Shown: piece by piece, positions 1 through 4,751 of the stretch
Layout: every line of letters begins with the position of its first letter
Position numbering within the stretch: position 1 is the first letter of the stretch
From: an uncultured Robinsoniella sp.
GTDB taxonomy: Bacteria; Bacillota; Clostridia; Lachnospirales; Lachnospiraceae
DNA length: 5,913 bases
Direction: 5' to 3'
Assembly: GCA_900539655.1 (NCBI GenBank)
Contig: UQCR01000205.1
Coordinates: forward strand, 1 to 5,913
Notes under the pieces: generated by a model
What the model saw: only the letters and a program-made list of their open reading frames with translations
What the model was told of the DNA's origin: nothing
Database searches by the model: none
Program-made: the position numbers and the translations under genes

Positions 1-51
1 CTATATTCATAGTTATTTGTGCAACGCTGTACTAGCGTACATAAACCACAC

Positions 52-92
52 AAAAAAGTGACCGCCCCAGCAAAGGTAAAGGTCACTTTTTT
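52..92. terminator. Bidirectional intrinsic terminator hairpin
   Basis: A perfect 12-bp stem pairs AAAAAAGTGACC (52-63) with GGTCACTTTTTT (81-92) around a 17-nt loop. The T run ends the stem on the + strand, and the A run gives the same U-tail on the - strand, so it can stop transcription arriving from either side. The stem has no G-U pairs, so both strands fold equally well. It lies about 130 bases before the promoter of the sulfate leader and probably insulates this locus from an upstream gene not seen here. Confidence 0.75.
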
Positions 93-107
93 AAGAGATT
101 TTAATCT

Positions 108-133
108 GGGCTGACCGTCTATCGGTAACGCCC
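108..133. other. Imperfect hairpin, possible second terminator
   Basis: GGGC (108-111) pairs with GCCC (130-133), and ACCG (114-117) pairs with CGGT (123-126) around the loop TCTAT, with a G-A mismatch and a bulged C between. TTTTAAT follows. It could back up the terminator at 52-92 or be part of a repeated element. TGACCG occurs in both hairpins. The structure is weaker than the first and its function is unknown. Confidence 0.35.
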
Positions 134-224
134 TTTTAATAGCTGCATCTTGTCAGCGCTTTGGAAATATGTCAAATTATAGTATCTATCAAATAGCAAA
201 TATGCATAAATTTTTAAAAATCAC

Positions 225-252
225 TTGACAAATGTAAAATTCAGGATATAAT
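225..252 (+). promoter_or_regulatory. Sigma-A type promoter of the leader
   Basis: TTGACA (225-230) and TATAAT (247-252) both match consensus perfectly with a 16-nt spacer. The palindromic A/T tract ATTTTTAAAAAT (210-221) sits just before the -35 box and could act as an UP element. The expected start is near 258-260, leaving a leader of about 70 nt before the Cys-rich ORF. No comparably good promoter is visible between here and the end of the window, so this is the best candidate for the whole locus. A consensus promoter is usually restrained by something downstream, which fits the attenuator-like leader. Confidence 0.9.
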
Positions 253-329
253 AGCTAATAACATATCATACTTATTCGATATAATTAATAGGATATATGG
301 GATAAGAAAAGTATGAAAGGAGAATTCAC

Positions 330-425
330 ATGAATATTCGAAGAAACCGAAATCAAATATACATAGAAGAAGCACGAATGTGCCGATGTTGTTCCTGTCA
401 GGTAACCGGTAGTATTTGCATATGA
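330..425 (+). CDS. Cysteine-rich leader peptide (31 aa), putative attenuator
   Basis: A short ORF begins at ATG 330 behind a good ribosome site (AAAGGAGAA, 316-324, about 5 nt before the start), roughly 70 nt after the predicted transcription start. It encodes 31 residues, basic at the N-terminus, with Cys at 18, 20, 21, 23 and 30; four of them form C-R-C-C-S-C. There is no signal peptide or membrane segment. Its TGA ends 16 nt before the yezD start, so translation of the two may be coupled. Cys codons cluster in uORFs that control cysteine and sulfur genes in mycobacteria, where slow decoding reports cysteine shortage. The same role is inferred here because the genes downstream import and reduce sulfate. 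A metal- or thiol-binding micropeptide is the main alternative. The ORF is clear; the regulatory role is not proven. Confidence 0.72.
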   Translation: MNIRRNRNQIYIEEARMCRCCSCQVTGSICI

Positions 426-441
426 AAGTCAGAGGTGGATT

Positions 442-594
442 ATGGAAAAAAAGAAAGTGGATTCTTACGGACAGAGGGATGATATATTGAAAGTGATTCA
501 GGCGATTCAGTCGGTGCAGTATGGTGCTGTTACAGTGGTCATACAGGATGGAAGGATTGTACAGCTTGAAAAAAATGTAAAAGAAAGATTGTAA
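442..594 (+). CDS. yezD: YezD family small protein (DUF2292)
   Basis: This 50-residue protein matches the YezD/DUF2292 pattern from memory. A helical N-terminal part (DDILKVIQAIQSVQYG, residues 13-28) leads into a short beta segment with the conserved core YGAVTVVIQDGRIVQLEK (27-44) and a basic end (KERL). No enzyme residues, signal peptide or membrane helix are present. The start ATG 442 follows AGAGGTGG (431-438) closely, and no other start fits. Biochemical function is unknown for the family, but its genes are commonly found beside sulfur assimilation and sulfate or sulfonate uptake genes, as here. It lies between the Cys-rich leader peptide and the terminator at 669-711, so it is probably expressed even when transcription stops before the transporter genes. 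A cytoplasmic regulatory or sulfur-binding role is conceivable but cannot be read from the sequence. Confidence 0.85.
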   Translation: MEKKKVDSYGQRDDILKVIQAIQSVQYGAVTVVIQDGRIVQLEKNVKERL

Positions 595-668
595 ATGTCT
601 GGCGCAATTGCGCATGGTACTTGGCGTAAGGAACAGATACAAAAGAATAAGATAAACTGACCAGTCAA

Positions 669-711
669 CTGGAGGTTTCGAAAAGATTATTTTCGGAGTC
701 TCCGGTTTTTT
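669..711 (+). terminator. Strong intrinsic terminator before sbp
   Basis: A continuous 16-bp stem joins 669-684 to 690-705 around the loop GATTA, followed at once by six T (706-711). Four of the pairs are G-U wobbles (670/704, 675/699, 676/698, 678/696). These pair only in + strand RNA and would be A-C mismatches on the other strand, so the structure is a + strand RNA device. It lies 74 nt after yezD and 89 nt before sbp. Because I find no convincing promoter between it and sbp, it is probably a leaky or conditional terminator controlling entry into the transporter operon. CCAG at 661-664 can pair with CTGG at 669-672 and would open the base of the stem. Confidence 0.88.
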
Positions 712-767
712 ATTGTCTGGATTAGAATGAATTTTAATTTAAACAGGAAGGAAGCCAAAAAGGCAGT

Positions 768-782
768 ATTGCAAATTGCAAT
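768..782. promoter_or_regulatory. 15-nt palindrome before sbp ribosome site
   Basis: ATTGCAAATTGCAAT is a perfect 7-bp inverted repeat about a single central A, ending 18 nt before the sbp start and just before its AAAAGGGG ribosome site (786-793). As DNA it could be an operator for a dimeric regulator. As RNA it can form only a small 5-bp hairpin (ATTGC/GCAAT). No matching copy is seen near the main promoter, so a role as operator is uncertain. Confidence 0.3.
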
Positions 783-800
783 ATAAAAAGGGGATTATTT

Positions 801-1886
801 ATGAAAAAAGAGAAGAAGAGTGTTACAGCAGTAAGAGGAAGAAAGTTTGGTCTGGTGGTATCATTAACAGTCTTTATGTTAGGGGCAGCAGTCTTAACGG
901 GATGTCAGAAGGGAGCAGCAAGTGCAAACGCTACAGAAACCAATCCGGAAAAGATTGTGCTTACAAATGTCTCTTATGACCCGACAAGGGAACTTTATGA
1001 AAGCTATAATGAGGCTTTTGCAAAATACTGGAAGGATAAAACGGGGCAGGAAATAGAGATTACCCAGTCTCATGGTGGCTCCGGAAAGCAGGCGAGATCA
1101 GTGATAGAAGGGAACGAAGCAGACGTAGTGACCCTTGCCCTGGCTGCAGATATTACCGCAATTCAGGAAGCGGGACTGATTCAGGAAGGGTGGCAGAGTA
1201 AACTTCCGGATAACAGCGCACCCTATACGTCCACCATTGTGTTCCTGGTAAGAAAGGGAAATCCCCGGCAGATAAACGGCTGGAATGATTTAATCAAGCC
1301 GGAAATTAAGATTATTACACCAAATCCCAAGACTTCAGGCGGAGCCAGATGGAATTATCTCGCGGCATGGGCTTATGCAGAGCAGACCTACCAGGGTGAT
1401 GAGGAAAAGGTGGAATCCTATATGAAAACCCTGTATAAGAATGTGCTGGTCCTGGATTCGGGAGCCCGGGGGGCAACTACAACATTTGTGGAGAATGGGC
1501 AGGGGGATGTTCTGATTGCCTGGGAGAATGAAGCATTTTTGGCAATGGAGGAACATCCGGATGAATATGAATTAATTACACCCGATATCAGCATTAAGGC
1601 AGAGCCTCCGGTGGCTGTCGTAGATCAGACGGTGGAGGAAAGAGGAACCGAAAATGCTGCCCGGGCGTACCTGGAATACCTCTATTCAGAAGAAGGCCAG
1701 CGTATCGCAGCAGAAAATTATTATCGCCCGGCAGATGAAAAAATAGCGTCACAATATGAGCACCAGTTTAATCTGAAAATGAATCTGGTAACTATAGATG
1801 ATAAGATCTTTGGGGGCTGGGAAAAAGTTCAGAAGAAGCATTTTGATGACGGCGGTATCTTCGACCAGATCTATGATGAAAATTAG
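801..1886 (+). CDS. sbp: Sulfate-binding lipoprotein of ABC importer
   Basis: This is the extracytoplasmic sulfate-binding component (Sbp/CysP family), 361 residues, the usual size with a lipoprotein leader. The N-terminus is basic, then hydrophobic (about 16-34), ending in the lipobox L-T-G-C with Cys35 as the lipidated residue, so the mature protein is tethered to the outer face of the membrane. Family hallmarks include SYDPTREL (58-65), SHGGSGKQ (90-97) in the anion-binding region, ADVVTLALAADI shortly after, and the signature NPKTSGGAR (175-183). The start at 801 has AAAAGGGG 7 nt upstream. cysT follows after 29 nt. Sulfate rather than thiosulfate is favoured by the neighbours, but this family binds either and sequence alone does not separate them. 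The gene lies behind the terminator at 669-711, so its expression should depend on readthrough. Confidence 0.95.
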   Translation: MKKEKKSVTAVRGRKFGLVVSLTVFMLGAAVLTGCQKGAASANATETNPEKIVLTNVSYDPTRELYESYNEAFAKYWKDKTGQEIEITQSHGGSGKQARSVIEGNEADVVTLALAADITAIQEAGLIQEGWQSKLPDNSAPYTSTIVFLVRKGNPRQINGWNDLIKPEIKIITPNPKTSGGARWNYLAAWAYAEQTYQGDEEKVESYMKTLYKNVLVLDSGARGATTTFVENGQGDVLIAWENEAFLAMEEHPDEYELITPDISIKAEPPVAVVDQTVEERGTENAARAYLEYLYSEEGQRIAAENYYRPADEKIASQYEHQFNLKMNLVTIDDKIFGGWEKVQKKHFDDGGIFDQIYDEN

Positions 1887-1915
1887 TCACTGGGTAGCAG
1901 CAGAGAGGGAAATAT

Positions 1916-2749
1916 ATGAAAAGGAAACAAAGATCAAAAAGAGTAATCCCGGGATTCGGGCTTACGATGGGTATCACATTGGCGTTGCTTGGATTGATCG
2001 TAATCATTCCATTGGCTTCCATCGTTGTGAGTGCATCGGGGCTGGGATTTGCCGAATTCGTAAGCATTGTGACGGACAGAAGAATTATAGACGGCTACAA
2101 GGTGAGCTTTTTATGTGCATTTATTGCGGCACTGGTCAACAGCTTTTTCGGGGTGGTGCTTGCCTGGGTTCTGGTGAGATACGGATTTCCGTTAAAACGA
2201 CTGGTAGACGGATTAATTGAATTACCGTTTGCAATCCCAACAGCAGTAGCTGGTATAGCATTAACGACGCTGTATTCTGATAATGGCTGGATTGGCGGGC
2301 TATTTGCAAAAGCTGGTATTAAAATTGCCTATTCCCGGATTGGAATTACCATAGCCATGATTTTTATCGGAATACCCTTTATTGTAAGGTCGATTCAACC
2401 GGTGCTGGAAAAGTTAGACGGTCAGTATGAAGAAGCTGCTGCGATGCTGGGGGCAGGAAGAGCGGTAACATTTTTTAGGATTGTCCTGCCTGAGATAACA
2501 CCGGCACTTCTGACTGGATTTGGCCTGGCTTTTGCCAGAGCAATCGGGGAGTATGGCAGTGTGGTATTCATTGCGGGAAATATCCCTTATAAAACAGAAA
2601 TTGCCCCGTTATTGATTATGGGGAAACTGGAACAATTTGATTATGAAGGAGCTACAGCCATAGCGTTGGTAATGCTTTTCATATCATTTTTGATATTATT
2701 ATTGATTAACTCCGTACAGATTTATGCCGCAAAATTCTCGGGGGAATAG
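1916..2749 (+). CDS. cysT: Sulfate ABC transporter permease CysT
   Basis: This is one of the two membrane subunits that form the sulfate channel, 277 residues, normal for the family. A basic N-terminus is followed by hydrophobic segments near 14-38, 62-87 and 100-120, and further ones to the last at about 245-268. The CysT hallmark LPFAIPTAVAGIALTTLY spans 103-120. The EAA loop that docks on the ATPase is intact: E173-A-A, G179, then I189-x-L-P192. The start at 1916 has GAGAGGG 6 nt upstream. The gene sits 29 nt after sbp and 13 nt before cysW, as expected for a co-transcribed importer. CysT is also called CysU. Order and motifs separate it from CysW. Confidence 0.94.
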   Translation: MKRKQRSKRVIPGFGLTMGITLALLGLIVIIPLASIVVSASGLGFAEFVSIVTDRRIIDGYKVSFLCAFIAALVNSFFGVVLAWVLVRYGFPLKRLVDGLIELPFAIPTAVAGIALTTLYSDNGWIGGLFAKAGIKIAYSRIGITIAMIFIGIPFIVRSIQPVLEKLDGQYEEAAAMLGAGRAVTFFRIVLPEITPALLTGFGLAFARAIGEYGSVVFIAGNIPYKTEIAPLLIMGKLEQFDYEGATAIALVMLFISFLILLLINSVQIYAAKFSGE

Positions 2750-2762
2750 GAGGAAAGCTGCC

Positions 2763-3587
2763 ATGAAAGAAAAACAGGAAAACCGTGTTACAAAAATAGT
2801 ATTGATTGGAATCAGCCTTGTCTTTCTAACAGTATTGCTGATTCTGCCGTTAGTGGTCATTGTAAAAGAAGCCTTGAGAGGCGGATGGGAGGCATACGCA
2901 AAGGCGATTGCAGATGAGTATGCGATGAAAGCTTTTTTCCTCACATTAAAAGCAACGGGTGCTGCAGTAGCAGTAAATACCCTGTTTGGAATTTTTGCAG
3001 CCTGGGCAGTGACCAAGTACCATTTTCGGGGAAAGAAGTTTTTAACTACCCTGATTGATATCCCCTTTGCCATATCACCGGTGATAGCCGGATTGGTGCT
3101 TTCCATGACCTTTGGTAGAATCGGGTGGGCATATCCGTTGCTGCAAATGGCAGATATTAAGATTGTATTTGCCATTCCGGGTATTATATTGGCTACGATA
3201 TTTGTCACCTTTCCTTTTATTTCCAGAGAGCTGATACCGGTACTGAATGCTCAGGGAACAGACGAGGAAGAAGCGGCGGCACTTATGGGAGCTGGAGGTT
3301 TTACGATATTTCGCAAGATTACGTTCCCGCATATCAAATGGGCATTGCTGTATGGGATTATCTTATGTACAGCCAGAGCAGTAGGTGAATTTGGGGCAGT
3401 GTCTGTTATTTCGGGACATCTGAGAGGAAAAACCAATACACTGCCTCTGCATGTGGAAATATTATACAACGAATTTAAGTTTACACAGGCATTTGCAGTG
3501 TCAACGATTCTGGTACTGCTGGCAATTGTGATACTGGTCTTAAGAAATCTGGTTGAATATAAGGGGAAAAAGGGAGGTGGCCGCTGA
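2763..3587 (+). CDS. cysW: Sulfate ABC transporter permease CysW
   Basis: This is the second channel subunit, pairing with CysT; 274 residues from the chosen start. The first membrane helix lies near 12-34 and runs into PLVVIVKEALRGGW (29-42), typical of CysW. A second hallmark, DIPFAISPVIAGLVLSMTFG, begins at 99. The EAA loop is present: E170-A-A, G176, then I186-x-F-P189. An in-frame ATG lies 39 nt upstream inside cysT, but ATG 2763 is preferred because AGGAGG (2748-2753) stands 9 nt before it and the upstream extension is not family-like. That ribosome site overlaps the cysT stop, suggesting coupled translation. The stop overlaps the cysA start by one base (TGATG). Confidence 0.94.
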   Translation: MKEKQENRVTKIVLIGISLVFLTVLLILPLVVIVKEALRGGWEAYAKAIADEYAMKAFFLTLKATGAAVAVNTLFGIFAAWAVTKYHFRGKKFLTTLIDIPFAISPVIAGLVLSMTFGRIGWAYPLLQMADIKIVFAIPGIILATIFVTFPFISRELIPVLNAQGTDEEEAAALMGAGGFTIFRKITFPHIKWALLYGIILCTARAVGEFGAVSVISGHLRGKTNTLPLHVEILYNEFKFTQAFAVSTILVLLAIVILVLRNLVEYKGKKGGGR

Positions 3588-4648
3588 TGTATGTGGAATT
3601 AAAAAATATTCAGAAAAAGTTCGGAGATTATACGGCATCTGACCAGGTTAGTTTTGGTATTGAAAAAGGCAGAATGGCGGGACTTCTTGGACCCAGCGGA
3701 AGCGGGAAAACAACGATTCTGCGAATGATAGCAGGGTTAGAAACACCCGATGCGGGCGATATATTTATAGATGGAATACGGGTAAATGACCGGGAGCCGA
3801 GTAAACGAGGCATCGGTTTTGTATTTCAAAGTTATGCACTGTTCCGCTACATGACGGTCTTTGATAATATTGCATTCGGCCTTCAGATCAAAAAGCAGAA
3901 TAAAGAAAACATTCATAGCCGTGTTATGGAGCTTGTACATCTGATCGGACTGGATGGACTGGAAAAACGTTATCCCCATCAATTATCCGGAGGGCAGAGA
4001 CAGCGTGTGGCATTTGCCAGGGCACTTGCACCCAACCCGCAGCTTTTACTGCTGGATGAACCTTTTGCTGCAATTGATGCAAAAGTGCGAAAGGAACTGA
4101 GAAGCTGGTTAAAGGAAATGATTCATACAATTGGAATTACCAGTATCTTTGTTACACATGACCAGGATGAAGCAGTGGAGGTGGCGGACGATATTATTAT
4201 TACCAACCGTGGCAGAGTAGAGCAAATGGGAACACCGGACGAAATATACCGAAACCCGGCTACGCCTTTTGTGGCGCAATTCGTGGGTGAGTCTGCGGTT
4301 TTGGAGAATTATGGTGAGTTAAAAGGATTTGATACAGGCAGAATACGGCATAGAGCAGTAATCCGTCCGGAATTTGTCAAAATTGCAAAGCGCGGGAAAA
4401 TGAAGCAGTTTGTTCATGCCTGTGAAGACGGGGTTGTGAGTGAAAGCTCGTTTCGCGGCAGCTATCAGGAAATAAGAGTCTTGGTTGGAGATCTGGCACT
4501 TACGGCAAATTGGCCGCTGGAGAAGGAAATGCTAAAGCCTGGTGATGAGGTAAGCGTATTAATCTATAAGCTGTATGAATTTGATGAAAATAGCACAAGG
4601 CTGATTGAAAATCAGAATCTACAGGAAAGTAATCTGATTTATCTATAG
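3587..4648 (+). CDS. cysA: Sulfate ABC transporter ATP-binding protein CysA
   Basis: This cytoplasmic ATPase powers the CysT/CysW importer; 353 residues, normal length. The nucleotide-binding domain is complete: Walker A GPSGSGKTT (35-43), Q-loop Gln81, signature LSGGQ (133-137), Walker B LLLLDEP (153-159) with catalytic Glu158, D-loop Asp164 and switch His191. FRYMTVFDNIAFGL (86-99) and DAKVRKELR (164-172) are characteristic of the sulfate/molybdate group. A C-terminal TOBE-like domain follows from about 235 and may sense substrate or regulator. The start overlaps the cysW stop, and GGGAGGTGG (3572-3580) is a near-ideal ribosome site 6 nt before it, consistent with strong, coupled translation. 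No terminator follows, so transcription probably continues into aprA. Confidence 0.95.
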   Translation: MYVELKNIQKKFGDYTASDQVSFGIEKGRMAGLLGPSGSGKTTILRMIAGLETPDAGDIFIDGIRVNDREPSKRGIGFVFQSYALFRYMTVFDNIAFGLQIKKQNKENIHSRVMELVHLIGLDGLEKRYPHQLSGGQRQRVAFARALAPNPQLLLLDEPFAAIDAKVRKELRSWLKEMIHTIGITSIFVTHDQDEAVEVADDIIITNRGRVEQMGTPDEIYRNPATPFVAQFVGESAVLENYGELKGFDTGRIRHRAVIRPEFVKIAKRGKMKQFVHACEDGVVSESSFRGSYQEIRVLVGDLALTANWPLEKEMLKPGDEVSVLIYKLYEFDENSTRLIENQNLQESNLIYL

Positions 4649-4751
4649 ATTTTTCCGTAAGCGGTTTGAGCATATACGGATCAAATAGATAGGAAAAGGT
4701 AGGAACCTTACTGTATATGAAAGAAATTCTTTAAGCAAAAGGAGCCGATAT

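Larger units (their letters stand above)
1..224. other. Gene-free upstream region
   Basis: I see no supportable gene on either strand here. The stretch contains a small 5-bp inverted repeat (ACGCT 24-28 / AGCGT 34-38), the terminator hairpin at 52-92, a second imperfect hairpin at 108-133, and then AT-rich sequence with the short palindromes TATGCATA (201-208) and ATTTTTAAAAAT (210-221). It most likely separates an upstream transcription unit outside the window from the sulfate locus. The hairpin pair resembles intergenic ends seen around mobile or repeated sequences in gut Firmicutes, but that is only an impression from memory. Confidence 0.6.

Noticed and set aside
241..642. 133-codon open frame on the - strand across the leader and yezD
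   Set aside because: It runs antisense to the promoter, Cys leader and YezD gene, has no ribosome site, and encodes a low-complexity aromatic-rich sequence with no recognisable family.
337..682. Long-range pairing of TTCGAAGAAACC (337-348) with the terminator 5' arm (674-682)
   Set aside because: Nine pairs need a 3-nt bulge and a separation of about 330 nt, and chance matches of this size are expected. It is not strong enough to call an antiterminator.
426..711. T-box or other known riboswitch in the sulfate leader
   Set aside because: I found no T-box consensus (AGGGTGGNACCGCG-like) or SAM riboswitch core before the terminator. The Cys-rich ORF explains the leader better.
713..740. Promoter TTGTCT with TTTAAT or TAATTT upstream of sbp
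   Set aside because: Spacing of 14 nt is too short for the better -10, and the -10 at proper spacing matches poorly.
1798..2220. 140-codon + strand frame overlapping the end of sbp and the start of cysT
   Set aside because: It is out of frame with both well-supported genes, and its translation has no family features. It is a shadow frame.
2724..2762. Upstream in-frame ATG for cysW inside cysT
   Set aside because: The AGGAGG ribosome site at 2748-2753 fits ATG 2763, and the 13-residue extension is not typical of CysW.
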